Below, piece by piece: positions 16,118 through 25,023 of a stretch of DNA of 64,000 nucleotides (its first letter is position 1; every line of letters begins with the position of its first letter). Source of the stretch: Chloroflexota bacterium (GTDB lineage Bacteria > Chloroflexota > Dehalococcoidia > Bin125); the NCBI GenBank assembly GCA_028875225.1, contig JAPPFB010000003.1, positions 1 to 64,000 on the forward strand, in the 5' to 3' direction. The notes below the pieces were generated by a model. That model had not been told where the DNA came from and searched no databases. It saw nothing but the letters and a program-made list of their open reading frames with translations. The translations under genes and the position numbers were made by a program.

Positions 16118-17302
16118 TTACCGCGGCAGACCCAGACCTCGTGTCGCGATGATGTTTCGCATGATCTCCGACGTGCCGGCGGCGATCGTCAATGGCACGG
16201 AGTTCAGGTACTCGTCCGGCATCCGGCCGTGCAGCGGGGCGTGGGCCTGCTCGCCCGAGAGCGCGCCGCCGAGGCCGAACATGTTGATCATGCCGGCCAG
16301 GCGCTGATTGATCATCGTGCCGTAGAGCTTCGACATCGAGGCCTCGTGGTTCGGGACCAGGCCCTGCGACTGCATCCAGGCGACGCGGTAGGCGAGCCAG
16401 CGGCCGACGGTGAATTCGATGTTCAGATCGGCCAGCCGGTGCCGGATGCGCGGGTCCTCGTCCGGACGCCGACCGTCCGGGCCGGGCTGGCTGGCCAGAT
16501 TTGTCAGCTCGCCCAGCAGCCGTACGCCCGAGACGACCCGCGAGATGCCCGAACGCTCGAAGTCGAGCGTCGTGGTGGCCACATACCAGCCGCGATTCTC
16601 CTCGCCGACCATGTTCCTGGCCGGCACGCGGACGTCCTCGAAGAAGACCTCGTTGAAGTGGTGCCGGTTGGCCATGTTGACCAGCGGACGCACGGTGATC
16701 CCCGGCGTCTTCATGTCGACCAGGAAGAAGGAGATGCCGCGATGCTTCGGCGCGTCGGGCTCGGTCCGCGCGAGCATGAAGATGTAGTCGGCGTGCTGCG
16801 CGCCCGAGGTCCAGATCTTCTGGCCGTTGATGATGTAGTCGTCGCCGTCCCGCTGCGCCCGCGTCTGCAGCGAGGCCAGGTCGGAGCCCGAGCCCGGTTC
16901 GGAGAAGCCCTGGCACCACTGGATGTCGGCCGAGCGGATGCGCGGCAGGAAATACTCCTTCTGCTCGTCCGAGCCGTACATGATCACGGTCGGCCCGACC
17001 CGGTCGACGCCCTGGTTGTAGACCGGCGCGCGATGGTGCGCCATGGTCTCGTTGAACATCGCCTGGCGGATCGGCCCCGCGCCCGCGCCGCCGTGCTCTT
17101 GCGGCCAGCCCAGCGTCAGCCAACCGCGCTCGGCCAGCGCCCGGTGAAATCCCCGTGTGAACTCCCAGCGCTCCCGATTCGCCGCCCCATCCTCGGCCGG
17201 CCCCTCCGACAGATCGGCCCAACCCGGCGGCAGTTGCTCACCGAGGAAGTCCAGCACTTCCTCCCGAAACGCCACGTCCTCAGCCGAGAATTTGAAGTCC
17301 AT
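16118..17302 (-). CDS. Acyl-CoA dehydrogenase family protein
   Basis: A 394-residue flavoprotein of the FadE class oxidising acyl-CoA at the alpha-beta bond. Visible are CQGFSEPGSGSDLASLQT (the FAD/substrate loop), INGQKIWTSGA, and the C-terminal AAGTSEIMRNIIATRGLGL. At the position where medium-chain enzymes carry the catalytic Glu, this one has Ala (AAGT), as in several actinobacterial FadE branches whose base lies elsewhere. The ATG at 17302 fits the conserved N-terminus MDFKFSAED. It is divergent from the CoA-transferase gene across a 207-bp repeat-bearing gap. Confidence 0.95.
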   Translation of the reverse strand: MDFKFSAEDVAFREEVLDFLGEQLPPGWADLSEGPAEDGAANRERWEFTRGFHRALAERGWLTLGWPQEHGGAGAGPIRQAMFNETMAHHRAPVYNQGVDRVGPTVIMYGSDEQKEYFLPRIRSADIQWCQGFSEPGSGSDLASLQTRAQRDGDDYIINGQKIWTSGAQHADYIFMLARTEPDAPKHRGISFFLVDMKTPGITVRPLVNMANRHHFNEVFFEDVRVPARNMVGEENRGWYVATTTLDFERSGISRVVSGVRLLGELTNLASQPGPDGRRPDEDPRIRHRLADLNIEFTVGRWLAYRVAWMQSQGLVPNHEASMSKLYGTMINQRLAGMINMFGLGGALSGEQAHAPLHGRMPDEYLNSVPLTIAAGTSEIMRNIIATRGLGLPR

Positions 17303-17378
17303 CGGAACGCTCCCACCTCGATTGCCTCGTCATCCCAGATTAACAGAGGCAATCCTCAGTCCCTGCTCACTCCGGTCC

Positions 17379-17468
17379 CCTCTCCCCGCGGGAGAGGGTG
17401 AGGGTGAGGGCCCTGCGAGTACCGCTAGGGGACCCTCACCCCAGCCCTCTCCCAGAGGGAGAGGGAGT
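17379..17468. repeat. Two inverted copies of repeat family C
   Basis: CCCTCTCCCCGCGGGAGAGGG followed by TGAGGGTGAGGG, then after about 25 bp CCCTCACCCCAGCCCTCTCC and CAGAGGGAGAGGG. A third copy is at 42001. It fills most of the gap between the divergent acyl-CoA dehydrogenase and CoA-transferase genes, leaving little room for two promoters. Confidence 0.8.
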
Positions 17469-17509
17469 CGGACGCGGAGCCGCCGAAACTGGCCACTACA
17501 ATCTCAGCC

Positions 17510-19852
17510 ATGCCCGACAGCCGACGAGGTCCTCTCGCCAACGTCCGAGTCATCGACCTCACCGACGACCGCGCGATCTACGCGGGCAAACTGCTCGCCG
17601 ATCTCGGGGCGCACGTGTCCAGGATTGAGTCTGCCGGCGGCGACCCGCTCCGGCAACGGGCTCCGTTCCACGACAACGGCGCATCGCTCTGGCACGCGTT
17701 CTTCGCCAGCTCTCGGCAGTTCCGAACCGAGGAGCCTGACGGGGTCGCCAGGCTCGCAGAGTCCGCGGACGTCATTCTCGACTGCGATCGCCTGGACGAC
17801 CCCGAAGCGCTGTTGGAAGCCAATCCCCGACTTGTCATCGTCGACGTCACCTCCTTCGGTCGCTCCGGTCCCTGGCGCGACTACGCGGCGCCAGGACTCA
17901 TCGCCGAGGCGCTGGGCGGCGTTGCGGCCACGTCCGGCGACGTCGACACGCCCCCGCTCAAGCTCTACGGCGACCAGTACGCCTTTGTCGCCGGGACCTA
18001 CGCCGCGATCGGCGCGTTGGCGGCGCTGCGGCACGCGCGCGAGATGGGTGAGGGCCAGATCGTCCGGCTCAGCGTCCACGAGGCGCTGGGCACGATCCTC
18101 GAGCACGTGCTGATGTGGGCCTGGCACCACGAGCAGGTGCCCTTCGCCGACGGCCCGGTGCTGCCGCGCCGCGGCTCGCTGCACTGGTCCAACGCCTATG
18201 TCGTGATGCAGGCCCTGGGCGGCTCGATCATGATCACGCCGACGCCCGACTTCTCCCGCCAGGTCGCCTGGCTGGTCGAGGAGGGGCTCGGTATGGAGCT
18301 GCTGGACGAACGCTTCAGCGACCCGGCCAATGTGGCCGAGATGATCCAGCTCACGATGCAGACGTTGCGTGACTGGGTGAGCGGCAAGGAGGTCGAATCC
18401 TTCTTCCACGAAGCCCAGGCCCGGCATCATCCCTACGGCTGGGTGATGACGACGCCAGAGGTCGCCGCCAACCCGCAGCTCGAAGCGCGAAGCTGGTGGA
18501 CTCCGTACCCCGTCGGCGACGCCACCGTCCCGGGCCCCGGCGCGCCGTATCACTTCTCGGAGACTCCGTGGAAGATTGCCAATTCTGATTCTCCTCCCGC
18601 GGAGCGGGGGGAGATGTCCCGAAGGGACAGAGGGAGGCTCCCCCACAGCGGCCGGGCGACCACCGGTCCACTCGAAGGCATCCGCATCCTCGACTTCACC
18701 CACGTCCTCGCCGGCCCCTTCGCCACCCGCGTCCTCGGCGACATGGGCGCAGACGTCGTCAAGATCATGTCCGAGACACGGGTCTCGTTGGCCGGCGGGC
18801 CCGACAGTCCGTATCACGCCCTCTGGAACCGCAACAAACGGGTCCTCCAGCTCGACCTCGCCCGCGACGAGGCGCGCGAGATTGCCCGCGACCTAGCGCT
18901 TCAGGCAGATGTGGTGATCGACAACTTCTCCGTCGGCGTGCTTGACCGCTGGGGCATCGGCTACGACGCCGTCAGCCCCGACAATCCCGGCGTGGTCTAC
19001 ATCGGCATGTCGGGCATGGGCACGACGGGGCCGTGGTCGAACTACGTCACCTACGCGCCGACCGTCCACGCGCTAGCCGGCCTGACCTACCTGACCGGCG
19101 TAGCGGGACGCAACGACATCGGCATCGGCTTCAGCTACAACGACCACATGGCCGGGCTGCACGGCGCGGTCGCGGTGCTCGCCGCGCTCGAGGCCCGTCG
19201 CTCGATGGGCCAGGGCCAACGGATCGACATGAGCCAGTTCGAGGTCGGCGTCAACTTCTCCGGTCCCGCACTGCTCGACTGGTTCGCCAACGGCGTCGCC
19301 GCAGGTCCCGTCGGCAACGACCCACCCTGGGAGTCGTGGACGCCGCACGCGATCTATCGCTGTCGCGGCGAGGACCAGTGGTGCGCAATCGCGGTCGTCG
19401 ACGACGACCAGTGGGCATCGTTATGTCGGCTGATGAACGCCGATGATTGGCTCGACGACGCGTCCCTGGCCACAGCCGAGGCCCGCAACGCGCGGCGAGC
19501 GGAGATCGACGCCAGAATCGGCGAGTGGACGCGAACCCAGGACCGCTACGAGCTGATGCATCGCTGCCAGACGGCCGGCGTCCCCGCCGGCGTCGTCCAG
19601 ACCGGCCTCGACCTCACCCAGCACGATCTGCAGCTGGCCCACGCGGAGATGTACTTCGACTTCGACGATCCGCATCCGATCATCGGCCCGCTCAAGGTCG
19701 ACCGCCTCCCGCTCCAATTCGAGCGCACGCCGGCGACGGTCTACAACCGGTCGGAGGTTTTCGGCGAGTCCAACGTGTCGGTCGCCGCGGATTGGCTGGG
19801 TATGCCGGCGGAGGATGTGGCGCGGCTGGAGGCGGACGGGATCATCGAGTAG
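17510..19852 (+). CDS. Double-domain CaiB/BaiF (family III) CoA-transferase
   Basis: A 780-residue protein with two complete class III CoA-transferase units. Unit 1 (about 1-355) starts GPLANVRVIDLTD and has YGDQYAFVAGTYAA. Unit 2 (about 384-780) starts GPLEGIRILDFTHVLAGPFA and has SYNDHMAGLHGA; the Asp in each of these segments is at the family's catalytic position. Such enzymes move CoA between acyl groups. The linker (about residues 359-382) is encoded by a family A repeat (18587-18640) without breaking the frame, which suggests fusion of two tandem genes through repeat DNA. It is divergent from the acyl-CoA dehydrogenase gene, a sensible functional neighbour. Confidence 0.92.
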   Translation: MPDSRRGPLANVRVIDLTDDRAIYAGKLLADLGAHVSRIESAGGDPLRQRAPFHDNGASLWHAFFASSRQFRTEEPDGVARLAESADVILDCDRLDDPEALLEANPRLVIVDVTSFGRSGPWRDYAAPGLIAEALGGVAATSGDVDTPPLKLYGDQYAFVAGTYAAIGALAALRHAREMGEGQIVRLSVHEALGTILEHVLMWAWHHEQVPFADGPVLPRRGSLHWSNAYVVMQALGGSIMITPTPDFSRQVAWLVEEGLGMELLDERFSDPANVAEMIQLTMQTLRDWVSGKEVESFFHEAQARHHPYGWVMTTPEVAANPQLEARSWWTPYPVGDATVPGPGAPYHFSETPWKIANSDSPPAERGEMSRRDRGRLPHSGRATTGPLEGIRILDFTHVLAGPFATRVLGDMGADVVKIMSETRVSLAGGPDSPYHALWNRNKRVLQLDLARDEAREIARDLALQADVVIDNFSVGVLDRWGIGYDAVSPDNPGVVYIGMSGMGTTGPWSNYVTYAPTVHALAGLTYLTGVAGRNDIGIGFSYNDHMAGLHGAVAVLAALEARRSMGQGQRIDMSQFEVGVNFSGPALLDWFANGVAAGPVGNDPPWESWTPHAIYRCRGEDQWCAIAVVDDDQWASLCRLMNADDWLDDASLATAEARNARRAEIDARIGEWTRTQDRYELMHRCQTAGVPAGVVQTGLDLTQHDLQLAHAEMYFDFDDPHPIIGPLKVDRLPLQFERTPATVYNRSEVFGESNVSVAADWLGMPAEDVARLEADGIIE
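18587..18640. repeat. Palindromic repeat, family A variant, inside coding sequence
   Basis: TCTCCTCCCGCGGAGCGGGG followed by GGAGATGTCCCGAAGGGACAGAGGGAGG. It is nearly the same element as the intergenic copy at 9699, but here it is read through in frame between the two CoA-transferase units as a Ser/Pro/Arg-rich linker. Confidence 0.85.
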
Positions 19853-20344
19853 CTTCGCTGTTTCTCTCCTGTTCCAGGTTCTCGGGCGCTGGTTTTCAGG
19901 TGTTCGGAGATCCTTTTTCAGGGGTGGCAAATCCCATGATCTCCAGTGCTTTACGGGGTTTCCTGTTTCAGGTCTTTCAGCTTTTTTCATGTCTCTTCGG
20001 GTTGTTTCGGTGTCCCGGAGGAGCAGGAAGCCGTTCGCGAGCGTTCGCCTCTGTTCGGCTGCGTTCGATCGGATCGTCGAGCTGACAGTCGGTGCGTTTA
20101 GATGGGTGAGGGTTGGCATGAGGCTGCGCTTTCGAGATCTATATGTCGAATGGATTATCCAAATGTATGGCAGTGCGGACTCGATGAAGACGGAGAGCAC
20201 TGTTGGATGTAGTGGCGTTGGCACATTGCCAGCAGACCGCCTGCGCAGTCGAGTGGGTCGGCGGGCTAGCCCTGAGGGTTGCCCCTACATCAGATGTCGC
20301 GCAGATTCCTAACGTAGGGGCGACTCTTGAGGTCACCCGTTGAG
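19853..20344. other. Gene-free, T-rich stretch with unusual composition and a family F inverted pair
   Basis: This 492-bp gap has no convincing gene. From 19856 to 20085 the plus strand is rich in TTTC, TGTTTC and GTTCGC words, unlike the flanking GC-rich coding DNA, and contains the near repeats AGCGTTCGCCTCTGTTCGGC and GCTGCGTTCGATCGG. At 20269-20288 and 20313-20337 lie inverted copies of a GTAGGGGCGACTCTTGAGGTCACC-like element. Frames open here look like chance frames over repeat DNA. Confidence 0.6.
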
Positions 20345-20818
20345 CTACCTCTCCCAGAGACTGTCGCTGACCTCGCTGATGAGTTTGACGGTACCCCTGT
20401 AGCCGTAGATGCCGAGATCCTCAAGCTCCTGTTGTGCGAATTCGATGCCATCATCAACCCATGAAACACTCCTCCGATGGGGGAGACCACCAATCGCCAT
20501 CGCCTCGAAGTAGGCAGGGGAGTCATTAGCGATGCCATGCATCAGCACCCTCCTATTGCGAGTCGGCGTCAGAATGTGGTCGTCGTGCTCGATCTCGAAC
20601 AGAAATGCCTCGACTTGATTCACGATTCTGGAAATGGTGGGCTGATGTGATTTGTCCGGGTTCGCCTCCCGATAGGCAATCTCGATTTCCTCATGCGGCA
20701 CGAACCCGGTCAGATTCTTCTGAAGGTTGTATCCGACTCCGATGTACCCAGCGTTCTTGAAGTCATCAAGCCAAGACACGTTCGAGCCGCCAGCCCTCAC
20801 TAGCCAGACCCTTGGCAT
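20345..20818 (-). CDS. Orphan restriction-sensor-like domain (Mrr-associated N-terminal domain type)
   Basis: A 157-residue protein opening MPRVWLVRAGG. The pattern (a short strand, then DDFKNAGYIGVGYNL, EEIEIAYREANPDK, ISRIVNQVEAFLFEI, and a C-terminal region with RRSVSWVDD and YGYRGTVKLI) matches what I recall of the N-terminal module of Mrr-like restriction proteins. There it precedes the nuclease; here the nuclease domain is absent and the protein ends naturally. It could be a stand-alone DNA-modification sensor or a remnant. Codon use is less GC-rich than the neighbours. No ribosome site is obvious. Confidence 0.6.
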   Translation of the reverse strand: MPRVWLVRAGGSNVSWLDDFKNAGYIGVGYNLQKNLTGFVPHEEIEIAYREANPDKSHQPTISRIVNQVEAFLFEIEHDDHILTPTRNRRVLMHGIANDSPAYFEAMAIGGLPHRRSVSWVDDGIEFAQQELEDLGIYGYRGTVKLISEVSDSLWER

Positions 20819-20890
20819 AAGTCAGTCCTCCCCTACTGCCATGTCAGCGTAGCCTGTGACCGAGTCGCGGGAGGTTGTGCTCGAATCCTC

Positions 20891-20921
20891 GAGATTCCCG
20901 CGGCAAGCGCGGGAATGACGG
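20891..20921. repeat. Palindromic repeat, family B
   Basis: GAGATTCCCGCGGCAAGCGC followed by GGGAATGACGG. It forms a near-identical direct pair with the copy at 21001, 80 bp downstream. The gene-free stretch 20819-21119 consists largely of this pair plus the family A copy at 21069. Confidence 0.85.
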
Positions 20922-21000
20922 GGGTGGAGGGGCGGCTCTCCCGCCCGCGCACCCTCTAGAGAAGGGCAGGGAGTGCGGAAGCGTCGGTGCTCGATTTGGC

Positions 21001-21031
21001 GACATTCCCGCGGCAAGCGCGGGAATGACGG
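21001..21031. repeat. Palindromic repeat, family B (second direct copy)
   Basis: GACATTCCCGCGGCAAGCGC followed by GGGAATGACGG, differing from the 20891 copy at only one or two bases. Confidence 0.85.
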
Positions 21032-21068
21032 GGGTGGGCGCCGGCGCGACGGTGACATGAGGCGGCGG

Positions 21069-21112
21069 GCCCCCTCAGTCACTTCGTGACAGCTCCCCCG
21101 GAGGGGGAGCTC
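21069..21112. repeat. Palindromic repeat, family A (reverse orientation)
   Basis: GCCCCCTCAGTCACTTCGTG followed by ACAGCTCCCCCGGAGGGGGA and GCT. It lies 7 bp downstream of the ThDP-enzyme stop, a terminator-like position. Confidence 0.85.
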
Positions 21113-21119
21113 TTGTTGC

Positions 21120-22766
21120 CTAGCGGAACACCGAGTAGTCGATCTCCTTTGACGTGATCACTTCGATCAGGGCCGGCTGGCCGTCTTCGGTGGCTCGGAT
21201 GCCTCGCTTGAAGGCTTCCTTGAGGTCGGCGGGGGACTCGACTCGCTCTCCGTAGCCTCCGAAGGCCTTGGCCATGTCGGCGTAGTGACCGGAGATGTCG
21301 GTGGCTCGGTACTTCTCGGTGGCGGTCTTCATGATTGGCAGCTCGATCGCCATCGAGAAGTTGTTGAGCAGCACGCTGAGGATGGGGATGTTCTCGCGCA
21401 CGGCGGTCTCGAAGTCCATGCCGGTCATGCCGATCGCGGCGTCGCCCCAGACGTTGAGGCAGGTCTTCTCGGGGTCCGAGACCTTGGCGCCCATCGCGTA
21501 GCCGAGACCAGTGCCCAGCTGGGTCGTCTTGCCCCAGCCGATGTAGCTCAGCGGCGTCGTCGAGTTCCAGAAGGGCGACATCTGGTCGCGCGGCGAACCG
21601 GCGTCGTGGGTGGCGACGACGTTGTCGATCCCGACCGTCTCGTCCAGCGTCGCGTGCAGATCGCGCAGCGCGCGGTAGGGATTGACGGGCGTGTCGTTGG
21701 AGTCGGTCTTGTGCGCCCAGTCCTTGCGCCAGCCGCCGTTGACTTCGGCGATCTTTGCCGCAATGGCGTCGGCGCGGCCTCGCGGACCGGAGATCAGTTC
21801 GCGCACCTCGCCGATGATCGCGTCCAGCACCAGCGCGGCGTCGCCGACGACGCCCTCAGAAATCTCGACCTCATTGTTGAAGTCCTCGGGGTCGAGGGTC
21901 GAGTGGATGTAGTACGGACCCTTGGGCATCTGCAGGCCGAAACCGGTCTTGGCGAACGAGCAGCCGATGCCGAAGACCACGTCGGCGTCGCGCAGGAACT
22001 CGTGCACGGCCTTGGGGAAGGCGCGGCCGCCGGACCCGAGCGAGAGTGGATGCGTCTCGGGGAAGGCGCTCTTGCCCTGCAGCGAGGTCGTGACCGGCGC
22101 TTCGAGCAACTCGGCCAGCTCCTTAAGCTGGTCCCAGGCCTTGGCGTAGTGGACGCCCTGGCCCGCGTAGATGACGGGGCGCTCGGCGTTGACCAGCGTC
22201 TGGGCCGCCTTGCGGGCGTCGGCCGGATCCGGACCGGAGCGGTAAGCCGGGGTCGGCGTATAGTTGATTGGTTCCTCGATCTCGGCGCCCCAGAGGTCGC
22301 CGGGGATCTCCAGCACGACCGGTCGCTGGCGGCCGTTCTTGGCGTGGGTGAACGCGCGGCGGACGGCGTTGGCCAGGTCGTTGGCGTCGGTCAGCTGCTC
22401 GGTCCACTTGCTCACGTGCTGGAAGTTGACCAGACCGGAGAAGTTGGGGGCGACGTTGGTCTGCGCCCGCGCGTAGCCGCCGGGAATCGCGACCATCGGC
22501 GCCGACTCCGACCAGGCCTGAGCCAGACCGCCGAACGAGTTCTCCGAACCGGGACCGTTCTGGGTCAGATAGACGGCCACCCGGTCGCCCGAGTTCATCC
22601 GCGCGAAGGCGTCGGCGATGTGGATGCCGGTGCGCTCCTGGCGCACGATGATCGTGCGGATATCGGCCTCGGCCGCCGCCTCGAAGATCGGATTGACGGG
22701 ATAACCGACGACGAAGTCGACCCCTTCCCGCTTCAACATCTCGGCAATCGCGTTTGCGGTTCTCAT
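21120..22766 (-). CDS. Thiamine-diphosphate-dependent enzyme (acetolactate synthase-like)
   Basis: A 548-residue protein with the three-domain ThDP fold (PYR, central, PP). The activating Glu sits in RQERTGIHIADAFAR near residue 45, and the ThDP/Mg motif is WGDAAIGM...LNN near 440-470, with GDA replacing the usual GDG. It resembles acetolactate-synthase-like decarboxylases of unassigned function (IlvB, oxalyl-CoA and sulfopyruvate decarboxylase relatives). The ATG at 22766 is chosen because AAGGAG lies 8 nt upstream; an ORF start 21 nt earlier lacks that spacing. The amidase gene lies 84 bp upstream on the same strand, separated by a family A repeat. Confidence 0.85.
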   Translation of the reverse strand: MRTANAIAEMLKREGVDFVVGYPVNPIFEAAAEADIRTIIVRQERTGIHIADAFARMNSGDRVAVYLTQNGPGSENSFGGLAQAWSESAPMVAIPGGYARAQTNVAPNFSGLVNFQHVSKWTEQLTDANDLANAVRRAFTHAKNGRQRPVVLEIPGDLWGAEIEEPINYTPTPAYRSGPDPADARKAAQTLVNAERPVIYAGQGVHYAKAWDQLKELAELLEAPVTTSLQGKSAFPETHPLSLGSGGRAFPKAVHEFLRDADVVFGIGCSFAKTGFGLQMPKGPYYIHSTLDPEDFNNEVEISEGVVGDAALVLDAIIGEVRELISGPRGRADAIAAKIAEVNGGWRKDWAHKTDSNDTPVNPYRALRDLHATLDETVGIDNVVATHDAGSPRDQMSPFWNSTTPLSYIGWGKTTQLGTGLGYAMGAKVSDPEKTCLNVWGDAAIGMTGMDFETAVRENIPILSVLLNNFSMAIELPIMKTATEKYRATDISGHYADMAKAFGGYGERVESPADLKEAFKRGIRATEDGQPALIEVITSKEIDYSVFR

Positions 22767-22787
22767 CTCAAGGCTCCTTGGTTCCAA

Positions 22788-22832
22788 GAGCTCCCCCTCC
22801 GGGGGAGCTGCCGCGAAGCGGCTGAGGGGGCC
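22788..22832. repeat. Palindromic repeat, family A
   Basis: GAGCTCCCCCTCCGGGGGAG followed by CTGCCGCGAAGCGGCTGAGG and GGGCC, between the amidase stop and the ThDP-enzyme start. Confidence 0.85.
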
Positions 22833-22850
22833 TCCCTCTGTGGTCGTGTG

Positions 22851-24278
22851 CTAGTCGGAGTGTACGGGAGGCTTCCGACCCGCCCACGGCTGCGCCTGTT
22901 CGAGCGCCGACCCGATCCGAATCAGCGACGCCTCGTCGCCGTAGGGGGCGACGAAGTGGGCGCCAATTGGCAGGCCGTCCTCGTTCCAGTAGAGCGGGAT
23001 CGAGGCGGCGGGATTGCCGGCGGAGTTGAAGGTCGATGTGTACGCCACGGTGTAGGCGACGTCCTCGCCCTGGGCGCGCATGTCGTCGCGGTCGAGGTTG
23101 AGGTGGCCCAGCGGGAAGGGCGGCATCGCCATCGTCGGCGTGAGCATCAGATCATAGCCGGTGAAGAAGCCGGCGACGAGCCTGCCGATCGCGTGGACGG
23201 CTCGCGTGGCGCGAATGTAGTCGGCGGCGCTGGGCTGATCCGAGGTGATCATCTGCCAGGTGATCGGCTCGACGTCTTCGGGATTGGGTTCGCGTCCGAG
23301 CTGGGCCGCGCGGTCCTGCACGGCGACCAGCGTGCTGGGGCGAACGACATTCCAGAGGGCGATGCGCAGTTCCTCGGGAATCTCCAGCTCCGCTTCCTCG
23401 ACCTCCAGCCCGAGTTGCCGGCAGAGATCGGCAGCGTGATCGACGGCTGCGACGCAGTCGGGGTGCGTCTCGACGCCGTTGAAGGCGGTGGTAATGACGC
23501 CGACGCGCAGATTGCCCGGGTCCCGTCCCACCTCGTCGAGCCAGGGGCGCTCCGGCGGCGGAGCGTAGTACGGGGCGCCGAGGTCGGGACCTGCCGTGGC
23601 GTCGAGCAGCGCGGCCGAGTCGCGGACGCTGCGGGAGACGGCGTGGATCGTCGACTGTCCGGCCCAGCCCTCGCCGACGTCCGGTCCGGCAGGGGTGCGA
23701 GCGCGCGTCGGCTTGAGGCCGAACAGGCCGCAGCAGGATGCGGGGATGCGGATGCTGCCGCCGCCGTCCGAGGCGTTGGCGACTGGCAGGATGCCGGCCG
23801 CAACCGCTGCCGCTGCGCCGCCCGAGGAGCCTCCGGCCGTGTGATCGAGGTTCCAGGGGTTGCGAGTCTTGCCGTGGACGATGGACTCGGTCGTGGCGGT
23901 GATCCCGAATTCGGGCGATGTCGATCGACCGAAAATCGAGAGACCGGCGGCCTTGTAGCGCGTCGTCATCTCGTGGTCATGGTCCGGGACGTAGTCGGCG
24001 AAGATGCGCGAGCCGTTGCTCATCGGCTGACCGGCGTAGAGCAGGTAGAGGTCTTTGAGCAGGAAGGGCACGCCGGTGAAAGGACCGTCGGGCAGACCCG
24101 CGTATGCCCGCTGCCGCGCCTCGTCGTAGTAGGGATAGACGACCGCATTGATCTGCGGATTAACCCGCTCCGCTCGCTCGATCGCCTCCTCGAGCAACTC
24201 GATCGCCGATACCTCTTTGTCGGCGACCATCCGCGCCAGTTCCAACCCATCAAAATCCGAGTAGCCCTGAATTGCCAT
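22851..24278 (-). CDS. Amidase signature family hydrolase
   Basis: A 475-residue amidase-signature enzyme. The Ser-cisSer-Lys triad is visible: Lys in FLLKDL near residue 74, the cis-Ser in [15 protein letters not shown] near 150, and the nucleophile in [11 protein letters not shown] near 173. It cleaves an amide or carbamoyl bond of unknown substrate. The ATG at 24278 stands only 27 bp from the divergent rph start. It may form a unit with the downstream ThDP enzyme. Confidence 0.93.
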   Translation of the reverse strand: MAIQGYSDFDGLELARMVADKEVSAIELLEEAIERAERVNPQINAVVYPYYDEARQRAYAGLPDGPFTGVPFLLKDLYLLYAGQPMSNGSRIFADYVPDHDHEMTTRYKAAGLSIFGRSTSPEFGITATTESIVHGKTRNPWNLDHTAGGSSGGAAAAVAAGILPVANASDGGGSIRIPASCCGLFGLKPTRARTPAGPDVGEGWAGQSTIHAVSRSVRDSAALLDATAGPDLGAPYYAPPPERPWLDEVGRDPGNLRVGVITTAFNGVETHPDCVAAVDHAADLCRQLGLEVEEAELEIPEELRIALWNVVRPSTLVAVQDRAAQLGREPNPEDVEPITWQMITSDQPSAADYIRATRAVHAIGRLVAGFFTGYDLMLTPTMAMPPFPLGHLNLDRDDMRAQGEDVAYTVAYTSTFNSAGNPAASIPLYWNEDGLPIGAHFVAPYGDEASLIRIGSALEQAQPWAGRKPPVHSD

Positions 24279-24305
24279 CTGTCGTTCCTCTCCTAAGCTC
24301 TACGC

Positions 24306-25013
24306 ATGGTACGCATCGACGGACGCCGGCCCAACGAGTTACGTCCGCTCAGCTTCGAACTCGACGTGCAGAAGCACGCCGACGGCTCCTGCATCGTCTC
24401 ACTCGGCGATACGCGAGTCCTCTGCGCGGTCACGGTCGAGGAACAGGTCCCGCGCTGGATGCGCGGTTCCGGTCGCGGCTGGCTGACCGCCGAGTACAAC
24501 ATGCTGCCTGCGGCCACCAACACCCGCTCCAACCGCGAGCGCGTGCTCTCGGCCGGCCGGACCAAGGAAATTCAGCGCCTGATCGGACGTAGCCTGCGCG
24601 CAGCGGTGGACCTCGAGTCCCTGGGCGAGCGAACCTTCAACGTCGATTGCGACGTGCTCGACGCCGACGGCGGCACGCGAACCGCCGCCATCACCGGCGC
24701 CTACGTCGCCGTCAACCAGGCCGTTGGCAAGCTCGCCTACGACCAATCGCCCATCACCTCCGCCGTCGCCGCCGTCAGCGTCGGCGTCATCGACGGCGAA
24801 GTCCTCGTCGACCTCAACTACGCCGAAGACTCCACCGCCGACGTCGACTGCAACATCGTCGGCCTGGCCTCGGGCGGCCTAGTCGAGGTCCAGGGCACGG
24901 CCGAGGGTCAATCATTCAGTGCGGAACAACTCACTCAAATGGTCACCGCCGCGCAATCGGTGCTTGAGGAAATCTTTGCCGTCCAGGTGTCCGCTTTGTC
25001 CGCACATCGATAG
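24306..25013 (+). CDS. rph: Ribonuclease PH
   Basis: A 235-residue phosphorolytic 3'-5' exoribonuclease that trims tRNA 3' ends. Family signatures are RIDGRRPNELRP at the start, GDTRVLCAVTVEE, GWLTAEYNMLP, TRSNRE, EIQRLIGRSLRA, the catalytic-site region DCDVLDADGGTRTA, and DLNYAEDSTADVDCN. Length is normal. The start codon is nearly adjacent to the divergent amidase gene, implying a leaderless or very short 5' end. Confidence 0.97.
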   Translation: MVRIDGRRPNELRPLSFELDVQKHADGSCIVSLGDTRVLCAVTVEEQVPRWMRGSGRGWLTAEYNMLPAATNTRSNRERVLSAGRTKEIQRLIGRSLRAAVDLESLGERTFNVDCDVLDADGGTRTAAITGAYVAVNQAVGKLAYDQSPITSAVAAVSVGVIDGEVLVDLNYAEDSTADVDCNIVGLASGGLVEVQGTAEGQSFSAEQLTQMVTAAQSVLEEIFAVQVSALSAHR

Positions 25014-25023
25014 TCAACGTTTC

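Noticed and set aside
16118-17302. Acyl-CoA dehydrogenase inactive because the canonical Glu is Ala
   Set aside because: Several active FadE branches lack Glu at this position and use one from another helix, so the change is not evidence of inactivity.
19421-20224. Minus-strand frame across the CoA-transferase end and the gene-free stretch
   Set aside because: It overlaps a confident gene antisense and runs into T-rich non-coding DNA; low complexity.
20891-21031. CRISPR-like direct repeats
   Set aside because: Only two copies, each itself palindromic and dispersed elsewhere singly, with no cas genes. This is a REP-type element.
20822-21082. 86-residue minus-strand ORF
   Set aside because: It consists of translated palindromic repeats of families A and B.
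21285-24296. 1003-residue plus-strand frame
   Set aside because: It is antisense to the ThDP enzyme and amidase genes, both with full catalytic motifs.
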